Assembly: GCF_018449675.1 (NCBI RefSeq) | Contig: NZ_JAAVUZ010000001.1 | Span: forward strand, 248,001-312,000 | DNA from: Glaciihabitans sp. dw_435 | GTDB taxonomy: Bacteria; Actinomycetota; Actinomycetes; Actinomycetales; Microbacteriaceae | Length of the DNA: 64,000 nucleotides | Direction: 5' to 3' | In this document: one piece after another, positions 8,639 through 18,763 of the stretch | Position numbering within the stretch: the first letter of the stretch is position 1 | How the letters are laid out: the number at the start of each line of letters is the position of its first letter | The notes under the pieces: model-generated | Told to the model about the DNA's origin: nothing | The model's database searches: none | Seen by the model: only the letters and a program-made list of their open reading frames with translations | Position numbers and translations under genes: made by a program

Positions 8639-9904
8639 CTAGTCGAACAGGCCGGCGCCGATGGGACGACCGGATGACGCGCCCGGAGGCACAGCGAAGA
8701 TGCCCGAGCCCACGTGCCGGGTGTACTCATTCATCGCGTCGTTCTTCGCGAGATTCAACTGCAGGGGCACAAACTGCGTACGCGGGTCGCGCTGGAAGCA
8801 GATGAAGAACAGTCCGGCGTTGAGGCGTCCGAGATCGTCGTTGCCGTCGACGAAGTTGTAGCCGCGGCGCAGGATCTCGGCGCCCTTGTTGCTCGTGGGG
8901 TGGGCGAGGCGCACGTGCGCCTTCTCATCGATGAGCGGTTTGTCCTCACGGCCAAGGGTGCTGAAGTCTGGCTCGGTGAATTCGGATCCGCCGCTGAGCG
9001 GGGCGCCCTCGCCCTTGGTACGGCCGATGACGGTCTCCTGCTCGTGCAGCGACGTGCGGTCCCAGGTCTCGATCGTCATGCGGATCTTGCGCGACACCAG
9101 GTAGCTGCCCCCGGTCATCCAGTCCGCACCGTCGCCCGCGTTCACCCAGATCTGCTTGTTGACCTCGGCGGTGTCTTCCGCGCGCATGTTCGCCGTGCCG
9201 TCTTTGAAGCCAAACAGGTTGCGCGGGGTGGCCTGTGCGCGCGTGGTCGACGACGTGCGGCCAAAGCCCAGCTGGGACCAGCGCAGCGATGCGCGCCCGA
9301 AGGCGATGCGGGAGAGGTTGCGGATGGCGTGCACGGCAATCTGCGGATCGTCGCTGCAGGCCTGGATGCAGAGGTCACCGCCGACCAAGGCGGGCTGCAG
9401 CGCGTCCCCGGGAAAATGCGGGAGGTCGATGAGCGCGTCCGGCCGCTTGGAGGCGAGACCAAAGCGGGAATCGAAGAGCGTCGGTCCGAAACCAAAGGTG
9501 ATGGTGAGACCGGAGGGTGGGAGGTCGAGAGCTTCGCCCGTGTCATCCGGTGGCGCCTCGTAGGGTCCACTCGTCGGGCCGTACGGTCCGGCGCCCAGTC
9601 CCGCGGTCATGCGGTTGGCGGCATAGGTCCAGTCGGAGAGGAGCTCGGCGAGCTCGGCCCGGGTGATGTCGCTGACGTCGAACGCAGCGAAGTGCAGCCG
9701 GTCCTGGGCGGGCGTGACGATGCCGGCCTGGTGCTTTCCGTAAAACGTGAAGCTGTCAGTGGCGCGGATGGTGCTGGCCGTCGACTGGGTGACGGCCGCA
9801 GTGATGCCGACGCCGAGACCGGCGCCAACGACTCCGGCTCCCGCCAGGGAGAACAGTCCCCTGCGGGAGAGTCCTCTCCCGTCGGGAGCCGGAGGTGTTG
9901 TCAT
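8639..9904 (-). CDS. efeB: Dyp-type haem peroxidase / deferrochelatase EfeB
   Basis: This exported haem peroxidase of the ferrous iron uptake system is thought to oxidise iron or release it from haem outside the membrane. It has 421 residues and a twin-arginine signal (LSRRGLFSLAG) followed by a hydrophobic stretch. Dyp hallmarks are the FKDGTAN motif (GxxDG class), the HAIRNLSRIAFGRASL block, and the C-terminal HVRLAHP with ILRRGYNF. Export as a folded haem protein fits the Tat signal and the tatB gene at 21150. It lies 19 bases after efeO. Its ATG lacks a Shine-Dalgarno site but has TAGAAT 7 bases upstream, so it may also be transcribed from its own leaderless promoter. Confidence 0.93.
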   Translation of the reverse strand: MTTPPAPDGRGLSRRGLFSLAGAGVVGAGLGVGITAAVTQSTASTIRATDSFTFYGKHQAGIVTPAQDRLHFAAFDVSDITRAELAELLSDWTYAANRMTAGLGAGPYGPTSGPYEAPPDDTGEALDLPPSGLTITFGFGPTLFDSRFGLASKRPDALIDLPHFPGDALQPALVGGDLCIQACSDDPQIAVHAIRNLSRIAFGRASLRWSQLGFGRTSSTTRAQATPRNLFGFKDGTANMRAEDTAEVNKQIWVNAGDGADWMTGGSYLVSRKIRMTIETWDRTSLHEQETVIGRTKGEGAPLSGGSEFTEPDFSTLGREDKPLIDEKAHVRLAHPTSNKGAEILRRGYNFVDGNDDLGRLNAGLFFICFQRDPRTQFVPLQLNLAKNDAMNEYTRHVGSGIFAVPPGASSGRPIGAGLFD

Positions 9905-9911
9905 TGTTCAG

Positions 9912-9917
9912 ATTCTA
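9912..9917 (-). promoter_or_regulatory. -10-like element directly before efeB
   Basis: Read on the minus strand the hexamer is TAGAAT, 7 bases before the ATG of efeB at 9904. It lies in the short efeO-efeB gap. No Shine-Dalgarno site is present. This suggests an internal promoter giving a leaderless efeB mRNA. Confidence 0.45.
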
Positions 9918-9923
9918 GGTTGC

Positions 9924-11123
9924 TTAGCCGACCAGAACTGCCGTGAGCTTGCTGAGCGGCTCGCTCAGGGCGTTGACGCCGTCGGAGAGCGACTTGATCT
10001 CAGTGGTGCTCAGCTCGTTGTAGTACTTGAAGCCCTTGTCGAGGCTTCCGTACTGGGCGAGCAGGGTCTCGAGTGACGTGAACTCGCCGTCGATCTGCTT
10101 CACGAGGGCGGCATCCTTCGGCTCGGCGATGTCACGGACACCCTCGTACGCAACGCGTGCGCCCTCGAGGTTGGCCTGGAAGTCCCAGAGGTCGGTGTGC
10201 GACCAGATCTCTTCCTCGCCGGTGATCTTGCCACTGGCGACCTCGTCGAGGAGGCCCGTTGCGCCATTGCTGATCGCGTCGATGGAGACGGTGTAGTCCG
10301 ACGCGTGTACTGCCTCGTTCAGGCTTGCGGTGTCGGTCTTCAGGAGGTCGGCGTACTTGGTGCGCTCGGCGTCCGTCAGCGCGACGTAGGTCTTTCCGCC
10401 GTTGTCGGCGGCTGCCGGCGGCCAGAGGTCCTTCTCGATGCGGTGCCAGCCGGTCCATTCGGTGCCGGCCTCGACGTCCGCCTCGCGGAAATCTATCTTC
10501 GGGTCGAGGTCACCGAACGACTCGGCAACGGGCTCGATCCGCTCGTACGCGGCACGCGTGGTGGCGTACAGCGACTTGGCCTTCTCGACGTCTCCCGAGC
10601 GGAACGCGTCGAGGAAGGTGTCGGTGGAGGTCACGAGACCCTCGACCTGGTCCTTGACGTACGCGACGTAGTTGGTCGCGGCGGCGGCAACGGCGGTGGC
10701 GTCATCGCCGGTGGCGGCGAGGTCGGTACCGGAGTCGGTGACGGTGAAGGCGGTCTTTCCGATGCCCGCGCCGATCATGCCGGGCTTGCACACGGTGAAG
10801 TAGTCGCCGGGCTTGGCCTGCACGACGAGTTCGCGGGAGATGCCGGGCCCGATGTTCTCGACCTCACCGATGATGCGGAGGCCGTCGTCGGCCAGCAGGT
10901 AGAACTCGGAGACCTGGTCGCCGGTGTTCTTGATCGAGAACGAGAGGGTGCCGCTGGGCGCCGTCGATGTCGAGACATCGCACGCGGTCTTGCTGCTGTC
11001 CACGGTCAACGCCTTGGAGTCGTCCGACGAGGTGGGGTTGTTCGGCACACAGGCCGACAGGGCGAGCAGTGCTGCTGCACTCGTGGCTAGGGCGAGTGCC
11101 ACACGGGTGGGGCGCTTGATCAT
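9924..11123 (-). CDS. efeO: Iron uptake lipoprotein EfeO (cupredoxin plus M75 domain)
   Basis: This is the extracytoplasmic iron-binding component of EfeUOB, 399 residues. The signal ends in the lipobox LSAC near residue 25, predicting a membrane-anchored lipoprotein. Residues of about 40-135 form a cupredoxin-like domain ([32 protein letters not shown]). The rest is an imelysin/M75 domain with the metal-binding HxxE motif in [11 protein letters not shown]. Its start overlaps the efeU stop by 4 bases, so the two are coupled. Gram-positive EfeO proteins commonly have this arrangement. Confidence 0.93.
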   Translation of the reverse strand: MIKRPTRVALALATSAAALLALSACVPNNPTSSDDSKALTVDSSKTACDVSTSTAPSGTLSFSIKNTGDQVSEFYLLADDGLRIIGEVENIGPGISRELVVQAKPGDYFTVCKPGMIGAGIGKTAFTVTDSGTDLAATGDDATAVAAAATNYVAYVKDQVEGLVTSTDTFLDAFRSGDVEKAKSLYATTRAAYERIEPVAESFGDLDPKIDFREADVEAGTEWTGWHRIEKDLWPPAAADNGGKTYVALTDAERTKYADLLKTDTASLNEAVHASDYTVSIDAISNGATGLLDEVASGKITGEEEIWSHTDLWDFQANLEGARVAYEGVRDIAEPKDAALVKQIDGEFTSLETLLAQYGSLDKGFKYYNELSTTEIKSLSDGVNALSEPLSKLTAVLVG

Positions 11124-11989
11124 CGGGCTCCTTCAGGGGCTGTGGTGGGGGAGGCTGGGGTTGGTGCGATGGGCTGCTTCGTCCCGCGGTTCCGAAGAAC
11201 GGCGCGGATGAAGCAGAACAAGACGGGGACGACGTAGACGACCCAGGCGGTGGCCTCGAGCACGGTCGTGGCGGGAGAGAAGTTCAGGACGCCCTTGAGC
11301 AGGGTTCCGTACCAGCTGTCCGGGGGGATCGCCCCGCTGACGTCGAACGCGAGCGAGTAGAGCCCCGGCAGAACGCCCGCCTCCTGCAGGTCGTGCACGC
11401 CGTAGGCGAGAACGCCGCCGGCCACCACGATGAGGAAGACGCCCGTGTAGGTGAAGAACCTGGAGAGGTTGATCGAGAGCACGCCGCGGTAGATGAGGTA
11501 GCCGAGCACCACGGCGACGACGATTCCGATGGCCGCACCGATGAGGGGATAGGTTGTCTCACCCGTCGACTCGACCGCCGCCCAGATGAACAGCGCCGTC
11601 TCGATGCCCTCGCGGCCCACGGACAGGAAGGCCACGAAGACCAGACCCCATCCGGCACCGCTCAGGTGGGAGTCGACCTCGCTGCGGAGCTCCTTGGACA
11701 GCCCGCGCGCCGCGCGCAACATCCAGAAGATCATCCAGGTGACGAAGCCCGCGGCGACGATCGAGAGTGAGCCACCGATCAGCTCCTGTGCGGCGAAGGA
11801 CAACCCGTAGGCACCGAAGGTGAGAATGGCGCCGAGACCGAGCGAAACGAGCACGGCGAGCGCGACGCCGAGCCAGATACGCGCGATGACGTCCACCCGA
11901 CCGAGCTTGCGAACGTAGGCGATGAGGATCCCGACGACGAGAGCCGCCTCGAGACCTTCGCGGAGACCGATGAGAAAGTTTGCGAGCAC
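11120..11989 (-). CDS. efeU: Ferrous/ferric iron permease EfeU (FTR1 family)
   Basis: This is the membrane permease of the iron importer, 289 residues with about seven hydrophobic helices. Both REXXE iron-coordination motifs are present: REGLEAALV in the first helix and REGIETALF in the fourth. The C-terminus is a short cytoplasmic Pro/Thr tail. It is the first gene of efeUOB and follows an iron-box-like operator at 12019-12036, which implies repression when iron is sufficient. Confidence 0.95.
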   Translation of the reverse strand: MLANFLIGLREGLEAALVVGILIAYVRKLGRVDVIARIWLGVALAVLVSLGLGAILTFGAYGLSFAAQELIGGSLSIVAAGFVTWMIFWMLRAARGLSKELRSEVDSHLSGAGWGLVFVAFLSVGREGIETALFIWAAVESTGETTYPLIGAAIGIVVAVVLGYLIYRGVLSINLSRFFTYTGVFLIVVAGGVLAYGVHDLQEAGVLPGLYSLAFDVSGAIPPDSWYGTLLKGVLNFSPATTVLEATAWVVYVVPVLFCFIRAVLRNRGTKQPIAPTPASPTTAPEGAR

Positions 11990-12018
11990 GAACGGCTTTC
12001 GGGAGCAGAGGTGGGGGA

Positions 12019-12036
12019 TTGGTAAGGCTTACCTAA
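12019..12036. promoter_or_regulatory. DtxR/IdeR-type iron box upstream of efeU
   Basis: On the plus strand the site reads TTGGTAAGGCTTACCTAA, an interrupted palindrome (GGTAAG-GC-CTTACC core when read on either strand). It closely fits the known 19-bp DtxR/IdeR consensus (TTAGGTTAGSCTAACCTAA), with one flank base missing. It covers the predicted transcription start of efeU, a typical repressing position. Iron control of efeUOB is therefore inferred. Confidence 0.75.
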
Positions 12037-12044
12037 CCGACCTG

Positions 12045-12074
12045 ACACTACCTGCGTATGCCTATCCTGTCCAA
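12045..12074 (-). promoter_or_regulatory. Predicted efeU promoter
   Basis: On the minus strand TTGGAC (12074-12069) is followed after 18 bases by TAGTGT (12050-12045). Initiation would fall near 12038, immediately before or inside the iron box at 12019-12036. Confidence 0.5.
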
Positions 12075-12097
12075 TAGCTAATTCACCGAAGGACTTT

Positions 12098-13291
12098 ATG
12101 AGCGAGCAAGAGCGGGTGCTGTTCGTGCACGCCCACCCCGACGACGAATCCATCACCACGGGAGGCACGCTCGCGACCCTGGTGGATCGCGGCGCGCGGG
12201 TGACGGTGCTCACCTGCACGCGGGGTGAGCGCGGCGAGGTCATTCCCGCCGACCTGCAGTTCCTCCTCGACGACATGGACGCGCTCGCCGCCCATCGCGA
12301 GACCGAGTTGTCCGCCGCCATGGGCATCCTCGGCGTCACCGATCACCGCTTCCTCGGTTCCGACAACGCGCGGTGGCCAGAGCGCGAACCGCGGCGATAC
12401 CTCGACTCCGGAATGGTGTGGGGGGCGGATGGCGCGGAAGCCGTCGATACCCTCGACCCGCGCTGCCTCGCGGCCGCCGATTTCGGCGAGGTCTCTGCCG
12501 ACATCGCCGCGGTCATCTCCGAGTTGGACCCCGATGTTGTCGTGAGCTACAACGCCCGCGGTGGATACGGACACCCCGACCACATTCGCGCGGCAGAAGC
12601 GGCCCGCCGCGCGTCCGACGTCTACGGCGTCCCCTTCTTTGCCATCGAGCCGGATGACCTCGTCTCCGTCGCGACCTCCAGCCTCAGCGTCGACGTCAGC
12701 GCGGAACTCGATCGCAAGCGGCTGGCGCTTGCCGCCCACCGCACGCAGGTGGACATCCTTCCCGGTGGCGTCGAATTCGCGCTCTCCAACGGCATCGCCC
12801 AGCCGATCGACACGGTGGAGCGCTTCCGTCGCGTGCACCCCGATCGTCCCGCGGGCACCACGCCGTTCTCCCAGCAGAGCCTTCCGGTGAAGCTCATCAC
12901 TTCGCTTCTCACGTTCGTCATCGGGTTGTGTATTGGCGCCATGCTCACGGTCATCCACCAACTTGCAGTGCCGATCGGGACCGTCGCCGTACCCGTTGGC
13001 CTCATCGCGGGACTGGTGATTGTCGCCGCCTTCGTGACCGGGCTGCGCCTCGTGTTCGGCACGAGAACTCTCGCCGGTGCCGCGGCCCTCGGCATCATGG
13101 TGGCGGTCGCGGTGCTCTCGATCCGCAGCACCGGGGGATCGGTTCTCGTGCCCGAGTCCCTTCAGGGCCTCATCTGGAGCTTCGGCCCCACCCTCATCGC
13201 GCTGCTTGTGGTCGGCTGGCCGCAGGTTCCCAGCCGCGCCCGCGATAAGATTGCTGTCTCCACCGAAGTGAAAGGATCACTGCACAAGTGA
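12098..13291 (+). CDS. mshB: Mycothiol biosynthesis deacetylase MshB with a C-terminal membrane domain
   Basis: The N-terminal part (residues 1 to about 260) is a LmbE/PIG-L zinc deacetylase that removes acetate from GlcNAc-inositol in mycothiol synthesis. The zinc motif AHPDDE is at residues 12-17 and a second ligand histidine lies in GGYGHPDH near residue 155. After about residue 265 come four predicted transmembrane helices (for example LITSLLTFVIGLCIGAML and LIAGLVIVAAFVTGLRL), ending at 397. Classical MshB is about 300 residues and lacks this part. GAAGGA precedes the ATG. The stop overlaps the ferredoxin start (GTGA). Confidence 0.88.
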   Translation: MSEQERVLFVHAHPDDESITTGGTLATLVDRGARVTVLTCTRGERGEVIPADLQFLLDDMDALAAHRETELSAAMGILGVTDHRFLGSDNARWPEREPRRYLDSGMVWGADGAEAVDTLDPRCLAAADFGEVSADIAAVISELDPDVVVSYNARGGYGHPDHIRAAEAARRASDVYGVPFFAIEPDDLVSVATSSLSVDVSAELDRKRLALAAHRTQVDILPGGVEFALSNGIAQPIDTVERFRRVHPDRPAGTTPFSQQSLPVKLITSLLTFVIGLCIGAMLTVIHQLAVPIGTVAVPVGLIAGLVIVAAFVTGLRLVFGTRTLAGAAALGIMVAVAVLSIRSTGGSVLVPESLQGLIWSFGPTLIALLVVGWPQVPSRARDKIAVSTEVKGSLHK

Positions 13292-13614
13292 CCTACGTAA
13301 TCGCCCTCCCGTGTGTCGATGTCAAGGACCGTGCGTGCATCGACGAATGCCCCGTCGACTGCATCTACGAGGGTGACCGCTCGCTCTATATCCACCCCGA
13401 CGAGTGTGTTGACTGTGGCGCCTGTGAACCGGTGTGCCCGGTCGAGGCGATCTACTACGAGGACGACCTTCCCGACCAGTGGGCCGAGTACTACAAGGCG
13501 AACGTCGAGTTCTTCGACGACCTCGGTTCTCCCGGCGGAGCGGCAAAGGTCGGTGTCATCCACAAGGATCACCCGGTCATCTCCGTGCTGCCGCCCCAGG
13601 CCGCCGCTCACTAG
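13288..13614 (+). CDS. fdxA: Ferredoxin, 7Fe-8S type
   Basis: This is a small electron carrier of 108 residues. Two cysteine clusters are visible near the N-terminus: one in the CVDVKDRACIDECPVDC region, and the four-cysteine motif CVDCGACEPVCP. This is the pattern of actinobacterial [3Fe-4S][4Fe-4S] ferredoxins. A C-terminal tail follows (DQWAEYYKANVEFF). It starts with GTG overlapping the mshB stop and has AAAGGA upstream. It sits between mshB and dapC, an order also known in mycobacteria. Confidence 0.93.
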   Translation: MTYVIALPCVDVKDRACIDECPVDCIYEGDRSLYIHPDECVDCGACEPVCPVEAIYYEDDLPDQWAEYYKANVEFFDDLGSPGGAAKVGVIHKDHPVISVLPPQAAAH

Positions 13615-13623
13615 CCCGCGTCG

Positions 13624-14718
13624 ATGGCTCTGACGCTTCCCGATTTTCCCTGGGACACCCTCGAACCCCTGAAGAAGAAGGCGCAGTCCTTCCCCGGTGG
13701 AATCATCGATCTCTCGGTCGGTTCCCCGGTCGATCCCACCCCGGAGCACATTCGCCGGGCGCTCGCCGAGGCCACCGACGCACACGCCTACCCGCTGACC
13801 GCGGGAAGCGTCGAGCTGCGTGAGGCCATCGTTGCCTGGTACGCCCGTCGCCGCGGCGTCTCCGATCTCTCGGTGGCAAACGTTCTGCCGTCCATCGGTT
13901 CGAAGGAACTCATCGCCTGGCTGCCGCTCATGCTCGGACTCGGCGAGGGCGACCTGGTGGTGCAGCCCACCGTTGCCTACCCGACGTACGCGATCGGTGC
14001 TGCCATCGCCGGAGCGACCGTGCTGGCATCGGATGACCCGGCCGAATGGCCCGCGAACACCAAACTCATCTGGCTGAACTCACCCGGTAACCCCGACGGA
14101 CGCGTTCTCGGTATCGAGGGCCTGCGCGCCGCCGTGGTGCGCGCGAGGGAACTCGGCGCCGTCATCGCGAACGACGAGTGCTACGCCGAACTGAACTGGG
14201 ACGGCGACGAGCCCACCCCGTCGATCCTCGACCCCCGCGTCCTGGGCGGCTCCCGGGATCACGTGCTGTCCGTCTACTCGCTGAGCAAGCAGTCGAACCT
14301 CGCCGGCTACCGCGCGGGCTTCGTCGCCGGGTGCAGCGACATCATCGCCGAACTGCTCGCCGTGCGGAAGCACGCGGGACTCATGCCGCCCGCTCCCGTG
14401 CAGGCCGCCATGGTTGCTGCCCTCGGCGAGGACGAGAGCGTTGCTGCCCAGCGGGAGGTATACCGCTCCCGTCGCGATCGCCTCAAGGCGGCGCTCGAGG
14501 CCTACGGCTTCCGCGTCGATCACAGCGAGGCGGGGCTGTACCTCTGGGTCACGCGCGGAGACGACGCGTGGAAGGCAACCGCCGAGCTCGCCGACCTCGG
14601 AATCCTCGTCACCCCCGGCACCTTCTACGGCGACGGATCGCACCAGCACGTGCGCGTGGCGCTCACCACCACGGACGCAAACATCGACGCCGCGGTGGCC
14701 CGACTGGCGGCGGCGTAA
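13624..14718 (+). CDS. dapC: Succinyldiaminopimelate transaminase DapC
   Basis: This PLP-dependent class I/II aminotransferase makes N-succinyl-diaminopimelate from its 2-oxo precursor in the succinylase branch of lysine/DAP synthesis. The product is 364 residues. The PLP-binding region is SLSKQSNLAGYRAGF with the Schiff-base lysine in SKQ, and the substrate loop SPGNPDG is present. It begins 9 bases after ferredoxin, so it is probably in the same transcript. dapD and dapE of the same pathway lie 2-3 kb downstream. Confidence 0.92.
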   Translation: MALTLPDFPWDTLEPLKKKAQSFPGGIIDLSVGSPVDPTPEHIRRALAEATDAHAYPLTAGSVELREAIVAWYARRRGVSDLSVANVLPSIGSKELIAWLPLMLGLGEGDLVVQPTVAYPTYAIGAAIAGATVLASDDPAEWPANTKLIWLNSPGNPDGRVLGIEGLRAAVVRARELGAVIANDECYAELNWDGDEPTPSILDPRVLGGSRDHVLSVYSLSKQSNLAGYRAGFVAGCSDIIAELLAVRKHAGLMPPAPVQAAMVAALGEDESVAAQREVYRSRRDRLKAALEAYGFRVDHSEAGLYLWVTRGDDAWKATAELADLGILVTPGTFYGDGSHQHVRVALTTTDANIDAAVARLAAA

Positions 14719-14810
14719 GCGGCGGCTCGGGCCATCCGCCCCGCTTGGGCACACCCTCCAACGAAAAGAACTAATTGTTGGCGGATGCGACGGCAGCGGT
14801 TAACGGCGTT

Positions 14811-14816
14811 TAGGCT
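14811..14816 (+). promoter_or_regulatory. -10-like element for leaderless citrate synthase mRNA
   Basis: TAGGCT is followed by 6 bases and then the GTG start at 14823. No Shine-Dalgarno site is seen. No good -35 hexamer is visible. Confidence 0.5.
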
Positions 14817-14822
14817 GTAGGC

Positions 14823-16136
<1,314 letters not shown>

Positions 16137-16160
16137 CCCGGCGGCTGTCGCACCGTTCTG

Positions 16161-16652
16161 TTAGCTGCGGAGCTCTCCGAACGCCTGCACCGTGAGGCGC
16201 AGCCCCGTGACGTCGACGGTGACCGTGTCCGTCTGGGTGGTCACGCACGCCAGCTTGAGCGTGAGCTCCGGCAGCCGGAAACGTCCGACGTAGGCCACGT
16301 GACTGGGGCCTTGGATCACCGTCTGGAAGCTCTGGCTTTGCACGTAGTCGATCACGCCGTTCGGGTCGAGCAGCCCACAGCGCAGGCGGGTCGACTCGCG
16401 GCCCGCCGAGAACCGCACGTCCATCCGGTAGCCGAGAAGGTAGGCGCCCCCACCGACCGAGTGGTACACAATCGCGTGCTCGTCTCCGGCGTGGGAGATC
16501 CCGGAGAACACCAGGTGGGTCGGATCATCCCCGTCCGCGCCCGCCGCAGATATCGGCGCAGGGGAGGAGGCGCCGAGGCTCACCCCGGCGCCCAGGGCGC
16601 ACAGTACCGCCGCACCCGCGATCACGGCTGCCACCGATCGTCCCGGGCGCAT
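16161..16652 (-). CDS. Predicted secreted protein of unknown function
   Basis: The product is 163 residues. An N-terminal signal peptide (MRPGRSVAAVIAGAAVLCALGAG) is followed by a mature part of about 130 residues rich in beta-strand patterns, with two cysteines (LRCGLLDP and LKLACVTT) that could form a disulphide bond. I recognise no family. It starts 12 bases after the dapD stop and reads the same way, so it is probably co-transcribed with dapD. A functional link to DapD is not implied by anything else. Confidence 0.7.
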   Translation of the reverse strand: MRPGRSVAAVIAGAAVLCALGAGVSLGASSPAPISAAGADGDDPTHLVFSGISHAGDEHAIVYHSVGGGAYLLGYRMDVRFSAGRESTRLRCGLLDPNGVIDYVQSQSFQTVIQGPSHVAYVGRFRLPELTLKLACVTTQTDTVTVDVTGLRLTVQAFGELRS

Positions 16653-16664
16653 TGCGCGCTACGG

Positions 16665-17609
16665 TCAGGCGTGCAGCGCCGCGTTGAGCTCGATGCCCTT
16701 ACCCGCGCGGTCGAGAACCTCGACGGCGCCGGACACCGAGTTACGGCGGAACAGCAGGTTGGGCTTGCCGCTCAGCTCGACCGCCTTGACGATGTGCTGG
16801 GTCGGCGATGTCTTGTCGATGACAACGACCTTGGTGCCTGCCGTGACGTACAGACCGGCCTCGACGACGGTGTCGTCGCCGATCGAGATGCCGATTCCGG
16901 AGTTCGCCCCGAGGAGCGCGCGCTCGCCGATGGAGACGCGCTCGGTGCCGCCACCGGAGAGGGTGCCCATGATGGATGCCCCGCCACCGATGTCAGACCC
17001 GTTACCGACGACAACGCCCTGGGAGATGCGGCCCTCGACCATCGAGGTGCCGAGGGTCCCCGCGTTGAAGTTGACGAAACCCTCGTGCATGACGGTGGTT
17101 CCGGGGGCCAGGTGTGCGCCGAGACGCACGCGTGAGGCATCCGCAATCCGCACCCGTGCGGGGCTGACGTAGTCGAGCAGGCGCGGGAACTTGTCGATGC
17201 CGGTCGCAGCGATGCCGGCGCGCTGCAGCGAGGGGCGCAGGCGGGTGAAGTCGTCGGGGTGCACGGGGCCGGCGTTGGTCCACGTGACGATGGGAAGGTG
17301 GCCGAAGAGCCCATCGAGATTGATGGTGTTCGGGGCGACCAGCAGGTGGCTCAGCAGGTGCAGGCGCAGGTAGGCGTCCGAGGTGGACGCGGGCGCGCCA
17401 TCCAGATCGATTTCGATAGTGACGAAGTCGACGCGCACGTTGCGGCGGGCATCGTCCACCGCGAGGTCGCTGAGCTCGGCGGGAGCGATGTACTTGTCCG
17501 TGCCGGCGGGAATCGAACCGAGCTTGGGCTCGGGGAACCAGGTGTCGAGAACGGTGCCGTCTCCGGCGATGGTGGCGAGGCCGTAGCCCCAGGCGGCGCG
17601 AGAAGTCAT
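16665..17609 (-). CDS. dapD: Tetrahydrodipicolinate N-succinyltransferase DapD
   Basis: This acyltransferase puts a succinyl group from succinyl-CoA on tetrahydrodipicolinate, opening the succinylase branch of lysine/DAP synthesis that DapC and DapE complete. The 314-residue product has the long N-terminal domain typical of actinobacterial DapD. A left-handed beta-helix follows, made of hexapeptide repeats ([32 protein letters not shown]). I chose ATG at 17609 because it gives the family N-terminus ([14 protein letters not shown]) and has TACTCT 6 bases before it. Confidence 0.94.
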   Translation of the reverse strand: MTSRAAWGYGLATIAGDGTVLDTWFPEPKLGSIPAGTDKYIAPAELSDLAVDDARRNVRVDFVTIEIDLDGAPASTSDAYLRLHLLSHLLVAPNTINLDGLFGHLPIVTWTNAGPVHPDDFTRLRPSLQRAGIAATGIDKFPRLLDYVSPARVRIADASRVRLGAHLAPGTTVMHEGFVNFNAGTLGTSMVEGRISQGVVVGNGSDIGGGASIMGTLSGGGTERVSIGERALLGANSGIGISIGDDTVVEAGLYVTAGTKVVVIDKTSPTQHIVKAVELSGKPNLLFRRNSVSGAVEVLDRAGKGIELNAALHA

Positions 17610-17615
17610 GCCCCC

Positions 17616-17621
17616 AGAGTA
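17616..17621 (-). promoter_or_regulatory. -10-like element for leaderless dapD mRNA
   Basis: On the minus strand TACTCT is followed by six bases (GGGGGC) and the ATG at 17609. It faces away from the dapE promoter in the same 56-base gap. Confidence 0.5.
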
Positions 17622-17631
17622 CAGATCGTGT

Positions 17632-17659
17632 GTGACAGGAAATGTTGCCCCGATACAAT
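17632..17659 (+). promoter_or_regulatory. dapE promoter with start site at the ATG
   Basis: GTGACA (17632-17637, five of six matches to TTGACA) and TACAAT (17654-17659) are separated by 16 bases. The A of the dapE ATG is 7 bases after the -10, so initiation should occur at or next to the start codon. This is the clearest -35/-10 pair among the leaderless candidates. Confidence 0.7.
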
Positions 17660-17665
17660 TCTGCA

Positions 17666-18763
17666 ATGCCGGTTTCCGACCTCTCCCTGCCCGTGCTCGA
17701 CCTGGGCGCAACGTCCATCGATATCACCCGCCAGCTCTGCGACATCGAATCGGTGTCGGGCGATGAGGGCGTCATCGCGGACGCCATCATGGTGAGCCTC
17801 GAGAAGGCCACCCACCTGGAGATCATTCGCGACGGCGACACGATCATCGCGCGAACCACCCTCGGGCGCGACAAGCGCGTGGTGATCGCCGGACACATCG
17901 ATACCGTGCCCATCAACAACAACGTGCCCACCCGCTACGAGACGATCGACGGCGTCGACTACCTCTGGGGCCGGGGCACCGTCGACATGAAGGCCGGCGT
18001 CGCCGTGCAGCTCAAGCTCGCCGTCGAGCTCGTCGATCCCACCGTCGACATCACCTGGATCTGGTACGACCACGAAGAGGTGTCCGCCGCCCTCAACGGA
18101 CTCAAGCGCGTTGCCGACAACTCGCCGGAGCTGCTGGCGGGAGACTTCGCGATCCTGGGGGAGCCGAGCAACTCGCAGGTCGAGGGAGGCTGCAACGGGA
18201 ACCTCCGCGTCGAGCTGCGCGCGTTTGGCCTTCGTGCCCACTCCGCCCGGTCGTGGATCGGCCACAACGCCATTCACGATCTCGCGCCGATTCTCACCAC
18301 GCTTGCCGACTACGTGCCGCGCGAGGTCGAGGTCGATGGTCTCGTGTACCGCGAGGGTCTGAACGCCGTCGGAATCTCCGGTGGAGTCGCTGGCAACGTC
18401 ATCCCCGACGAGGCAATGGTGCACATCAACTACCGTTTCGCTCCGAGCCGCTCCGGCGAGGAGGCCATCGCGCACCTCGCCGAACTCTTCGACGGGTACG
18501 AGATGACCGTTGTCGACCTGGCCGAGGGTGCCCGTCCCGGAATGGACGCACCACTGGCGCAGGAATTCCTGAAAGCGGTCGGTGGCGTGGCGAAGCCCAA
18601 GTACGGATGGACGGATGTCGCGCGGTTCTCCGCGCTCGGAACCCCCGCCGTCAACTACGGCCCCGGCGACCCGCTGAAGGCACACGCTGACGATGAGCGG
18701 GTGGCGCTGGAGCAGATCACGTCCTGCGAGCAGGGACTGCGCGCCTGGCTGACCGGTGCCTAG
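17666..18763 (+). CDS. dapE: Succinyl-diaminopimelate desuccinylase DapE
   Basis: This M20-family metallohydrolase releases succinate from N-succinyl-L,L-DAP, the last step of the succinylase branch. The 365-residue protein has zinc-site motifs [18 protein letters not shown] and WYDHEEVS, followed by the M20 dimerisation domain around [22 protein letters not shown] chose ATG at 17666, preceded by a GTGACA/TACAAT promoter that would start transcription at the A. An upstream in-frame start at 17642 would lie inside that promoter. It is divergent from dapD. Confidence 0.95.
   Translation: MPVSDLSLPVLDLGATSIDITRQLCDIESVSGDEGVIADAIMVSLEKATHLEIIRDGDTIIARTTLGRDKRVVIAGHIDTVPINNNVPTRYETIDGVDYLWGRGTVDMKAGVAVQLKLAVELVDPTVDITWIWYDHEEVSAALNGLKRVADNSPELLAGDFAILGEPSNSQVEGGCNGNLRVELRAFGLRAHSARSWIGHNAIHDLAPILTTLADYVPREVEVDGLVYREGLNAVGISGGVAGNVIPDEAMVHINYRFAPSRSGEEAIAHLAELFDGYEMTVVDLAEGARPGMDAPLAQEFLKAVGGVAKPKYGWTDVARFSALGTPAVNYGPGDPLKAHADDERVALEQITSCEQGLRAWLTGA

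Noticed and set aside
17642-17665. An in-frame upstream start for dapE
   Set aside because: It would place the start codon inside the GTGACA/TACAAT promoter. The ATG at 17666 fits the family N-terminus and the predicted transcription start.
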